Shown: positions 1-5,323 of the stretch, in pieces
Position numbering within the stretch: the first letter of the stretch is position 1
How the letters are laid out: every line of letters begins with the position of its first letter
Assembly (NCBI GenBank): GCA_013695265.1
Contig: JACDAU010000563.1
Span: forward strand, 1-6,538
DNA length: 6,538 nucleotides
Direction: 5' to 3'
Source: Chloroflexia bacterium
Lineage (GTDB): Bacteria; Chloroflexota; Chloroflexia; Thermobaculales; Thermobaculaceae
Program-made: the position numbers and the translations under genes
Notes under the pieces: generated by a model
Seen by the model: only the letters and a program-made list of their open reading frames with translations
What the model was told of the DNA's origin: nothing
The model's database searches: none

Positions 1-81
1 TGCCTCGCCACCGGGTCGTCACAGCGAGCCGCACCGCATCATACAAACATGACTTACGGACAGCCTTTACAGTATACGGCG

Positions 82-876
82 CTATCGGCTCTGCTGCTGG
101 TGGAACACCTCGTAGAGCACAACGCTCGTGGCAACGGCGAGGTTCAAGGAGTCTGCCGTGCCCACCATCGGGATGCGCACCACCGCATCGCAGATTTCCC
201 GCTGCGCGACCGTGAGTCCCTGCCGTTCGCTGCCCATCAGCAGTACCATCGGCGCAGGATAGGCCACGGCGCGATACAACTGCGTCGACTCCCCGGATGT
301 GCCCACGAACGAGTGACCATGCGCCGTTTTCCACGCGGCAAACTCCTCGAAGCTGGCGCGCGCCATCTGTTGAGAGAAGATCGCCCCCATGCTCGCTCGT
401 ACTGCCGACGGGTCGTGGGGGTCGGTGGCCGCGCCGAGCAGGAGCACCCCCTCACAGCCCACCGCGTCGCAGGTGCGAAGTATTGTGCCGAGGTTGCCTG
501 GGTCCGCAACGGCATCCAGTGCAACCCAGCCCAGACCTCCAAGGTGCGTGATCTCACCAAGGGGCGTCCACACCTGCTGCACCACCGCCGCGATGCCTTG
601 CGGGTTCTCGCGCGCCGAAAGTCCTCGAAAGACTGCCGGACTCACGTCAACAACGTCCACTCCCGACGAGCGCAGTCGCTCCACGATTCCACGAGCATAC
701 GTGCTATCTAGCAGTTCCGGCGCGACCATGAGTCTCCGAATGGTTGCGCCGGATTCCAACGCCTGACCGACGAGGCGGATGCCCTCGATTAAAAAAGTGC
801 CGCTCTCCTCCCGCGCCCGACGATGGCGTAACCGCCGGGCGGCTTTGACAGTTGCGTTCGTGGCACTCGTTATCAC
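82..876 (-). CDS. SpoU/TrmH-family RNA 2'-O-methyltransferase
   Basis: This 264-residue protein is predicted to methylate a ribose 2'-OH in rRNA or tRNA from S-adenosylmethionine in the cytoplasm. The N-terminal part (about residues 1-100) resembles the small substrate-binding domain of RlmB/TsnR-type enzymes, with FLIEG at 28-32 and NPQGI at 91-95. The C-terminal SPOUT knot domain carries all three family motifs: DPGNLGTILRT at 125-135 (N128 and R134 in the usual places), VLLMGSERQGL at 211-221 with E217, and IPM...SLNLAVA at 235-249 with the SLN triplet at 243-245. The length is normal for the family. The start is GTG; the family's usual opening (ITS..N..VK) begins directly after it, although the ribosome binding site is weak. 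The gene lies 12 bases after the DUF1360 gene, so the two are probably cotranscribed. The exact target nucleotide cannot be read from sequence; 23S rRNA is the commonest choice for this branch. Confidence 0.93.
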   Translation of the reverse strand: MITSATNATVKAARRLRHRRAREESGTFLIEGIRLVGQALESGATIRRLMVAPELLDSTYARGIVERLRSSGVDVVDVSPAVFRGLSARENPQGIAAVVQQVWTPLGEITHLGGLGWVALDAVADPGNLGTILRTCDAVGCEGVLLLGAATDPHDPSAVRASMGAIFSQQMARASFEEFAAWKTAHGHSFVGTSGESTQLYRAVAYPAPMVLLMGSERQGLTVAQREICDAVVRIPMVGTADSLNLAVATSVVLYEVFHQQQSR

Positions 877-888
877 GGCCGGACCGTG

Positions 889-1395
889 CTACGCCTCCGC
901 CTGCTTGCGGGCGAACTCACGCGCGTATTGCAGGACATCCGAGAGCGCGACGATCCCAAGAACGGAGGCGGCGATCCGGGTGACGCGGGGAGCAAACAAG
1001 AGGCTTCCCATCAAGGCAGTCGCGATCCACTGGCTAATGCAGAACGGGCAGGTCAACAGCTCACCCAGGGCACGCCGCAAACCACTACCACTGGGTGTTT
1101 CCTTCAGCGCGCCATCCGCTCCTGGCTCCTCAATCTCAGTGAATGGCGCTCGAACCGAACTGGTCACTTTATCGCGCGTGATGATTCGACTCAACTGGAA
1201 CGTCGCAACGCCGAAGAGCAGCATGTCTGAAAGTGCAACGCGCTCCGGCAGCCTCCGTCCTGAGCGCACGGCAACCAGCAGCAATCCGGCGAACAACGCG
1301 TTGTACACAGTCACCAGGCCGAGATACGCGGGAAGGGGCGGCTCCTCGTCAGATTTCGCCGCGTAGCTCACCACAGAGATCGGCCGTTCAGCCAA
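889..1395 (-). CDS. DUF1360 family membrane protein
   Basis: This is a 168-residue protein of unknown function that matches the DUF1360 family, which includes the Bacillus sporulation-associated YjcA. I recognise it by the conserved RDKVTS..RAPF segment at 74-85 and the ELLTCPFCISQW segment at 112-123, with the Cys pair C116 and C119. Hydrophobic stretches suggest about four membrane segments or re-entrant helices, near residues 24-43, 55-72, 118-135 and 138-157. The start is TTG, chosen because a near-perfect GGAGGT ribosome binding site lies just upstream on this strand. The N-terminal 20 residues are polar and acidic. It is the first gene of a probable two-gene unit with the RNA methyltransferase downstream; no functional link between them is obvious. 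The CPFC pair suggests metal or redox chemistry, but this is only inference. Confidence 0.85.
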   Translation of the reverse strand: MAERPISVVSYAAKSDEEPPLPAYLGLVTVYNALFAGLLLVAVRSGRRLPERVALSDMLLFGVATFQLSRIITRDKVTSSVRAPFTEIEEPGADGALKETPSGSGLRRALGELLTCPFCISQWIATALMGSLLFAPRVTRIAASVLGIVALSDVLQYAREFARKQAEA

Positions 1396-1399
1396 GAGG

Positions 1400-1406
1400 C
1401 ACCTCC
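1400..1406 (-). promoter_or_regulatory. Ribosome binding site of the DUF1360 gene
   Basis: On the minus strand this reads GGAGGTG. Its GGAGG core lies 6 bases before the TTG at 1395-1393. It is the reason for accepting a rare TTG start. Confidence 0.7.
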
Positions 1407-1644
1407 AAAGATATGACGCTACGTGGGGATCGTCGGCTTGCAGCGTCGTCGTCCAGCAGTAGCAAGCTCCATGCCCTTATTGCCGCAGTGGCTCGTACCC
1501 GTCTGTCCCAGTTCCATAAGGCTGCAACCTGGCGAGGACGAGTGCGAATGGGCGATGGTCAAACCATCAGTAAGCGCCGACCGGCACCCCCTCGCCCGTG
1601 CGGTTGCGGCGCCCACTCGGGGAGCAGGGTGGCAGATATTGTGC

Positions 1645-1696
1645 ATTGTACCGTGGACGACAACGGCACTGGCCGTCAGACCGCTGAGGGTACAAT
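1645..1696 (+). promoter_or_regulatory. Candidate promoter/operator of the SRPBCC unit
   Basis: Two perfect 8-base inverted arms, ATTGTACC at 1645-1652 and GGTACAAT at 1689-1696, are separated by 36 bases. The right arm contains TACAAT (1691-1696), a good sigma-70-type -10 box, about 60 bases before the SRPBCC start. No good -35 box stands 16-18 bases upstream of it. Arm centres are 44 bases apart, close to four helical turns, which would suit a dimeric repressor or a looping arrangement that covers the -10 box. Regulation is inferred from position only. Confidence 0.35.
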
Positions 1697-1742
1697 CCAG
1701 GACGTGTTCGGGTTGCTGGGTAGTACGCAGGCTGAGAGCTAC

Positions 1743-1750
1743 AGGGAGGA
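1743..1750 (+). promoter_or_regulatory. Ribosome binding site that sets the SRPBCC start
   Basis: AGGGAGGA lies 8 bases before the ATG at 1759. It is the strongest ribosome binding signal in the window. It decides against the in-frame upstream start at 1423. Confidence 0.75.
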
Positions 1751-1758
1751 CGAAGGCG

Positions 1759-2274
1759 ATGGATGTGAAGCAGGCGATCACGGTGAACCGCTCGGCGGAG
1801 GACCTTTATCAGTTCTGGCGCGACTTCGAACAACTTCCACGCTTCATGAGTCACCTCGAATCGGTGGCGGTCACCGGGGAAGGTCTCTCCCACTGGGTAG
1901 CGACAGCGCCGGCCGGAGCCAAGGTGGAGTGGGACGCCGAGCTAGTGGAGGACCGACCGAACGAACTGATCGCATGGCGCTCACTTGAGGGCGCGGACGT
2001 GGCGAACTCGGGTTTGGTACGCTTCATTCCCGCGCCTGGCAACAAGGGCACGGAGGTGCACATCGAGATGCAGTACGACCCGCCCGGCGGTAAACTCGGG
2101 GCAACGGCCGCCAAGCTCTTTGGTGAGGAGCCGAACCAGCAGACAAAGGACGACCTGCGCGCGTTCAAGCAGGTGATGGAAACGGGCGAAGTGGTCCTGT
2201 CTGAGGGCACGCTTTCGCGGCGGCAACCTTCGCAACCCCCCGAACAGGCTCCAGAGGAAGCGCCTACGGCGTAG
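1759..2274 (+). CDS. SRPBCC family protein (polyketide cyclase/dehydrase-like)
   Basis: The 171-residue product has the START/Bet v 1-like (SRPBCC) fold pattern, a deep hydrophobic pocket that binds lipids, polyketides or other hydrophobic ligands. The domain opens at residues 1-25 with the typical VNRSAEDLYQFWRDFEQLPRFM segment. It continues through beta-strands at about 35-106 (W58 in VEWDAEL, IAWRS at 71-75, TEVHIEMQYDPPGG at 98-111) and ends in a long helix at about 128-142. The last 20 residues are Pro/Glu/Gln-rich and look disordered. The frame is open further upstream, but the strong ribosome binding site and the domain boundary fix the ATG at 1759. It precedes the FDH-like dehydrogenase by 45 bases, so the two are probably cotranscribed. 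No catalytic residues can be assigned; binding or delivery of a hydrophobic substrate is inference. Confidence 0.85.
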   Translation: MDVKQAITVNRSAEDLYQFWRDFEQLPRFMSHLESVAVTGEGLSHWVATAPAGAKVEWDAELVEDRPNELIAWRSLEGADVANSGLVRFIPAPGNKGTEVHIEMQYDPPGGKLGATAAKLFGEEPNQQTKDDLRAFKQVMETGEVVLSEGTLSRRQPSQPPEQAPEEAPTA

Positions 2275-2319
2275 ACGGTGCGGAATCTCGCATAGCGGTG
2301 GCAAAGGAATGGATTCAGA

Positions 2320-3489
2320 ATGAAGGCTACGTCCTGGATGGGGCGAAACAGCGTTGAGGTTTCGGAGGTGCCCGACCCGAAGATCCTCAACTCGCGCGAC
2401 GCGATCGTGCAAATCACATCGACGGCAATCTGCGGCTCGGACCTGCACCTGTATGACGGCTACGTGCCGACGATGCAGAAGGGCGACATCCTCGGACACG
2501 AGTTCATGGGCGAGGTGGTCGAGGTGGGCAGGGGAGTGTCAAATCTCCGGATCGGTGACCGCGTGGTGGTGCCATTCACCATATCGTGCGGCAATTGCTG
2601 GTCTTGCTCGCAGGGGTTGTTTTCGGTGTGCGAGAACTCCAACCCAAACGCCAAAATCGCGGAGGAGTTGCTCGGTCACTCGCCTGCGGGGGCGTTCGGC
2701 TTCTCGCATATGCTCGGCGGCTATCCCGGCGGCCAAGCCGAGTACGCGCGCGTGCCATTCGCCGATGTTGGTCCGATCAAGATTCCAGACGGGATACCGG
2801 ACGAGCAGGTACTCTTTCTTTCCGACATCTTCCCCACGGCATGGATGGCCGCAGAGAACTGCAACATACAGCCGGGCGACACCGTCGCCATCTGGGGCTG
2901 CGGGCCAGTAGGGCAACTCGCCATCAAGAGTGCGTATCTGCTGGGGGCGGAGCGGGTGATCGCGATCGACCGCGTCGAATACCGGCTGCGCATGGCGCGC
3001 GAACAAGGGGGAGCGGAAACAATTAACTACGACGAGAACGACGTGCTCGACGTGCTCAAGGAGATGACGGGTGGCCGTGGACCGGACTCTACGATGGATG
3101 CGGTTGGGATGGAAGCACACGACACTGGCGTCGCCGGAGCATTCGACCGCGTGAAGCAGGCCGTGCGCTCAGAAAGCGACCGGCCAACTGCCCTGCGGCA
3201 GGCGATCATGGCGTGCCGTAGTGGCGGCACCGTCTCGGTGCCGGGAGTGTATGGCGGCTTTGTGGATAAGTTCCCGTTGGGTTCGCTGATGAACCGCGGG
3301 CTGACCTTGAAGACCGGGCAGACGCACATGCAGCGGTACACCCACCCATTGCTGGAAAAGATCCAGAACGGTGATATCGACCCAAGCTTCATCATCTCCC
3401 ATCCGATGCCACTCGCCGACGCTCGAAAGGGATACGAGACCTTCAAAAACAAAGAGGACGAATGCATGAAAGTCGTTCTGAAGCCGTAA
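2320..3489 (+). CDS. Zinc-dependent alcohol dehydrogenase, formaldehyde-dehydrogenase-like
   Basis: This 389-residue medium-chain dehydrogenase should oxidise an alcohol or aldehyde adduct with NAD. Catalytic zinc ligands are visible as C38 (in ICGSD), H60 with E61 (in GHE) and D169 (in LSDIFPT), the Asp-type third ligand of glutathione-independent formaldehyde dehydrogenase. The structural zinc site is complete: C90, C93, C96 and C104. The Rossmann motif GCGPVG spans 193-198, and D217 after the second strand favours NAD over NADP. It is about 45 residues longer than a standard alcohol dehydrogenase because of an insert near 105-145 and another near 265-295, as in the FDH-like subgroup. The start is the ATG at 2320, with AAAGGA 11 bases upstream. 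It follows the SRPBCC gene closely. The substrate is uncertain: formaldehyde, another aldehyde or a secondary alcohol are all possible. Confidence 0.9.
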   Translation: MKATSWMGRNSVEVSEVPDPKILNSRDAIVQITSTAICGSDLHLYDGYVPTMQKGDILGHEFMGEVVEVGRGVSNLRIGDRVVVPFTISCGNCWSCSQGLFSVCENSNPNAKIAEELLGHSPAGAFGFSHMLGGYPGGQAEYARVPFADVGPIKIPDGIPDEQVLFLSDIFPTAWMAAENCNIQPGDTVAIWGCGPVGQLAIKSAYLLGAERVIAIDRVEYRLRMAREQGGAETINYDENDVLDVLKEMTGGRGPDSTMDAVGMEAHDTGVAGAFDRVKQAVRSESDRPTALRQAIMACRSGGTVSVPGVYGGFVDKFPLGSLMNRGLTLKTGQTHMQRYTHPLLEKIQNGDIDPSFIISHPMPLADARKGYETFKNKEDECMKVVLKP

Positions 3490-3517
3490 GCAGCAGCGGG
3501 TCATTATCGATCAGGAT

Positions 3518-3670
3518 GTGACCGATGACCGACAGCACGTATCCCCGACGGACCCGAACACCTTAAAGGCGACGGTCGAGCAATTGAGCTTCGTCCGCGA
3601 ACGGGGAGCCGTGTACAACCGCGCTCTCGCGTCCATGTCCGGTACGGCCGTAGATGATGGTAGCGAGTAA
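3518..3670 (+). CDS. Doubtful 50-residue ORF, possible gene fragment
   Basis: A GTG-started frame of 50 codons begins 28 bases after the FDH-like gene. The translation is hydrophilic (TDDRQHVSPTDPNTL at 2-16, then a helix-like VEQLSFVRERGAVYNRAL at 20-37). I do not recognise it. Only a poor AGG lies upstream of the GTG, and the frame stays open back into the end of the dehydrogenase gene without another good start. Its stop overlaps the beginning of the next small ORF by 14-17 bases in a different frame. It may be a real small protein, the front half of a frameshifted gene, or chance. Confidence 0.25.
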   Translation: MTDDRQHVSPTDPNTLKATVEQLSFVRERGAVYNRALASMSGTAVDDGSE

Positions 3671-3842
3671 CACGCGGGGGGAATTGATTGGCTATGCCAT
3701 CGAGGAGGCTGAGGGCATGCACGAATGGACCGGCAAAACGATCGAGTGGCGCAAGCCCGGTGAGAGCAAGCTGCACGTCAAAGTCGAGTTCCAGGACCTC
3801 AAGGTCCAACGCGGGCGGGAACAGGAGCGTTCCCCTCGGTAG
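3654..3842 (+). CDS. Small hypothetical protein or 3' remnant of a broken gene
   Basis: This is a 62-codon frame (61 if the second ATG at 3657 is used) whose product is rich in charged residues, with HEWTGKTIEWRKPGESKLHV at about 23-42 followed by a predicted beta-strand (KVEFQDLKV). The composition looks like a genuine small beta-rich protein, not like random GC-rich translation, but I recognise no family. There is no ribosome binding site before either ATG; translation could be coupled to the preceding overlapping 50-codon frame, or both may be pieces of one gene of about 110 codons joined by a frameshift between about 3654 and 3667. It lies on the same strand as, and between, the FDH-like gene and the ABM gene. 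Confidence 0.4.
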   Translation: MMVASNTRGELIGYAIEEAEGMHEWTGKTIEWRKPGESKLHVKVEFQDLKVQRGREQERSPR

Positions 3843-3877
3843 TGACTACCTAATCATAGCAGCGCCAGAGCGCGTTG

Positions 3878-3884
3878 AAAGGAG
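3878..3884 (+). promoter_or_regulatory. Ribosome binding site of the ABM-domain gene
   Basis: AAAGGAG lies 7 bases before the ATG at 3892. It fixes the start and rules out the in-frame upstream ATG at 3688. Confidence 0.7.
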
Positions 3885-3891
3885 ACAGACC

Positions 3892-4200
3892 ATGGAGAGT
3901 ACAGTGACAGTCGGCCTGCTCGTTCGGTTGGAAGCGATGCCAGGCAAGGAGGCGGAAGTCGAGCAGTTCCTGAACGCCGGTCTGCCGTTGGTCCAGTCAG
4001 AACCGGCAACGACAGCGTGGTTCGGCATCCGCCTGGGGCCATCCACGTTCGGCATCTTTGACGTGTTCCCGGACGATGCAGGGCGGCAGGCGCACCTCTC
4101 AGGCCAGGTTGCCGCGGTACTGAAGGAGAACGTCGGAGTGCTGTTCGCAGAGCCCACCATCGAGATGGTCGACGTGATTGCCGCCAAGCTGCCGAGCTAG
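3892..4200 (+). CDS. ABM-domain protein, putative quinol monooxygenase-like
   Basis: This 102-residue protein has the length and pattern of the antibiotic biosynthesis monooxygenase (ABM) / dimeric alpha-beta barrel family. Strand 1 is VTVGLLVRLEAMPGKEAEVEQFL at 5-27, in which the PGKEAEVE turn and helix are typical. The segment TTAWFGIRLGPSTFGIFDVFPDDAGRQAHL at 40-69 matches the family's central strands (usually W..R......F...E.F.D......H), with H68 at the conserved helix position. A final strand runs near 86-94. Members are cofactor-free monooxygenases acting on quinols or polyketides, or haem-binding enzymes, and usually form dimers in the cytoplasm. The usual Glu in the 'YE.F' motif is replaced by Asp (FDVF), so catalysis is not assured. 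The gene has its own strong ribosome binding site. The next gene starts 104 bases later. Confidence 0.8.
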   Translation: MESTVTVGLLVRLEAMPGKEAEVEQFLNAGLPLVQSEPATTAWFGIRLGPSTFGIFDVFPDDAGRQAHLSGQVAAVLKENVGVLFAEPTIEMVDVIAAKLPS

Positions 4201-4227
4201 ACGACGGAGGAACTGGCTGGGCGCAGT

Positions 4228-4292
4228 ACCAGGTGGAACCGTCGCCACTTCGCCTGGTCACCGATGACCGCAGCACGGAACGACCGCGTTCC
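4228..4292 (+). promoter_or_regulatory. Two tandem hairpins in the leader of the isomerase gene
   Basis: Hairpin 1 (4228-4258) pairs ACCAG with CTGGT and, inside it, GTGG with CCAC around an 8-base loop, with a 5-base bulge on the right side. Hairpin 2 (4277-4292) is a perfect 6-base stem, GGAACG/CGTTCC, with the four-base loop ACCG. It ends two bases before the AGGAG ribosome binding site at 4295-4299. They could act as an operator or as an RNA element that controls translation. No run of T follows either stem, so they are not intrinsic terminators. Confidence 0.35.
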
Positions 4293-4294
4293 TC

Positions 4295-4299
4295 AGGAG
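4295..4299 (+). promoter_or_regulatory. Ribosome binding site that sets the isomerase start
   Basis: AGGAG lies 5 bases before the GTG at 4305. It supports this start over the in-frame GTG at 4233, which has no such signal and sits within a hairpin. Confidence 0.6.
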
Positions 4300-4304
4300 A
4301 CGTT

Positions 4305-5165
4305 GTGACGACACACCGGGCCAACGACCAATATAAGGGGCTGAGTGCCATCCCCATGATCTATTTCAAGGAAATGGTTCTCGATCGCACGATGGAACCG
4401 CCGCAGTGGTTCGACATCGCCGCCGGGCTCGGCCTGGAAGCGACCGAGGTCCATGATCGCTACCTGCGCAGCTACGAACCACGTTACCTCGAGACGCTGG
4501 CCGAACAGATTCAGAAGGGAGGACTGGCCGTCTCGCAGGTAATCGGCGCGGCGGACTTCACGAATCCGGATTCAGAACGGCGCGAGGCGGCGCTCACGAC
4601 CACCCGGCAAAACTTGGACGCAGCGGCCATTCTCGGCGCGACGTGCGTGCGGTTGACCGCCGGGCAGGAACATTCGGGCCAACCGCACACCGAGGGAGTC
4701 CGGCTCGCGGTGGACGGTATGCAGCGCGCGTTGGAATACGCGGAGACCACAGGGGTATTCCTCGCGTACGAGAACCACTACAAGGATTACTTCTGGCCAG
4801 CGCCGGACTTCTCGCGACACACGGCAACCTTTCTGGAGATCCTCGACGGTCTGCGTGACACCTCGATCAAGGTGAACTTCGACTGCTCAAATCAGGTCGT
4901 GAACGGGGAGGATCCCGTCGCGTTGCTGCGCCAGGTGCGGGAGTATGTGGTTCATGTGCATTGCAGCGACCGCGTCGCGCCGAATGCATACCCACACGCC
5001 GTGACCGGCGAGGGCGTCGTGGACTACCCAGCGATCTTCGAGTTGCTGAAGGTAATCGACTACAGTGGCTGGCTCTCGGTCGAGTACGGAGGCGACGAGG
5101 GCTTGGACGGTCTCCGCCGCTCGATCCAGAACGTCCGCCGACTGTGGTCCAGCGCGTCCGCCTGA
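4305..5165 (+). CDS. Sugar phosphate isomerase/epimerase family TIM-barrel protein
   Basis: This 286-residue protein belongs to the xylose isomerase-like TIM-barrel (AP endonuclease 2) superfamily, whose members isomerise or epimerise sugars, keto-sugars or inositol derivatives with a divalent metal. The four expected metal ligands are present in order: E156 (in AYENHYKD), D193 (in NFDCSNQV), H219 (in HVHCSD) and E260 (in SVEYGGDE), with the two catalytic Glu residues 104 apart as in tagatose/allulose 3-epimerases. The TGEGVVDY segment at 234-241 is also characteristic. The N-terminal barrel strand is LSAIPMIYF at 13-21. The GTG at 4305 is chosen for its AGGAG site; an upstream GTG at 4233 would add 24 unconserved residues. 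A zinc polyol dehydrogenase follows 158 bases later, which suggests shared carbohydrate or cyclitol catabolism. The substrate is unknown. Confidence 0.88.
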   Translation: MTTHRANDQYKGLSAIPMIYFKEMVLDRTMEPPQWFDIAAGLGLEATEVHDRYLRSYEPRYLETLAEQIQKGGLAVSQVIGAADFTNPDSERREAALTTTRQNLDAAAILGATCVRLTAGQEHSGQPHTEGVRLAVDGMQRALEYAETTGVFLAYENHYKDYFWPAPDFSRHTATFLEILDGLRDTSIKVNFDCSNQVVNGEDPVALLRQVREYVVHVHCSDRVAPNAYPHAVTGEGVVDYPAIFELLKVIDYSGWLSVEYGGDEGLDGLRRSIQNVRRLWSSASA

Positions 5166-5236
5166 GGCATATCCGCAGCGTAAGTACACCAGCTTTCCAC
5201 GGAGGGGTCGCGGCCCTTGTAGATTTAATTGGTACG

Positions 5237-5269
5237 GTGCTCCGCACGTGCCGGCGACGACAGACGTGC
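5237..5269 (+). promoter_or_regulatory. Palindrome cluster upstream of the second dehydrogenase
   Basis: Within the 158-base gap before the second dehydrogenase lie a perfect 8-base palindrome, GCACGTGC (5244-5251), a 4-base stem GTGC/GCAC with a 3-base loop (5237-5247), and a 6-base stem pairing GCACGT (5244-5249) with ACGTGC (5264-5269). TACGAT at 5270-5275 could be a -10 box directly beside it, although no matching -35 box is visible. This is a reasonable operator candidate for local control of the dehydrogenase; the regulator is unknown. Confidence 0.3.
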
Positions 5270-5311
5270 TACGATGCAGCCACCATCGGCATAACCGTCA
5301 GTCGAGCACAC

Positions 5312-5318
5312 AAAGGAG
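5312..5318 (+). promoter_or_regulatory. Ribosome binding site of the second dehydrogenase
   Basis: AAAGGAG lies 5 bases before the ATG at 5324. It excludes the much longer in-frame extension back to 4961, which would overlap the isomerase gene. Confidence 0.75.
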
Positions 5319-5323
5319 ACGAG

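Larger units (their letters stand above)
1396..1758. other. Divergent intergenic spacer, 363 bases
   Basis: This spacer separates the leftward DUF1360 gene from the rightward SRPBCC gene and must hold the promoters for both units. Open frames cross it on both strands, but their translations are low-complexity (runs of Ser, Arg and Pro), lack ribosome binding sites and match no family I know, so I call it non-coding. No tRNA or recognisable riboswitch was found. The only clear structure is the inverted repeat at 1645-1696, listed separately. I could not locate a convincing leftward promoter. Confidence 0.6.

Noticed and set aside
49..711. 220-codon plus-strand frame opposite the RNA methyltransferase
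   Set aside because: It is antisense to a gene with all three SpoU motifs. Its translation is rich in Arg and His with no domain pattern, as expected of a shadow frame in GC-rich DNA.
1407..1640. Possible tRNA or other structured RNA in the divergent spacer
   Set aside because: No T-arm GGTTCRA consensus with a matching acceptor stem was found on either strand.
1730..1740. Possible TPP-riboswitch-like GCTGAGAG before the SRPBCC gene
   Set aside because: Only this short motif is present; the other conserved TPP segments are missing.
1423..1758. 112-residue N-terminal extension of the SRPBCC protein
   Set aside because: The extension has no family pattern, and a very strong ribosome binding site sits just before the ATG at 1759, where the domain itself begins.
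2539..3120. 193-codon minus-strand frame inside the FDH-like gene
   Set aside because: It is antisense to a gene with complete zinc and NAD motifs and shows no recognisable domain.
3688..3891. 68-residue N-terminal extension of the ABM protein
   Set aside because: The ABM domain starts at 3892 behind its own ribosome binding site; the extension is Arg/Ser-rich shadow sequence of the small ORF at 3654.
4230..4244. T-box-like motif (TGGAACCG) in the isomerase leader
   Set aside because: The core matches the T-box consensus TGGNACCG, but there is no room for Stem I between the ABM stop codon and the motif, and a sugar isomerase is not a typical T-box target. A covariance-model search would settle it.
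4961..5323. 121-residue N-terminal extension of the second dehydrogenase
   Set aside because: It would overlap the isomerase gene by about 200 bases. The ATG at 5324 has AAAGGAG upstream and begins exactly where the dehydrogenase family begins.
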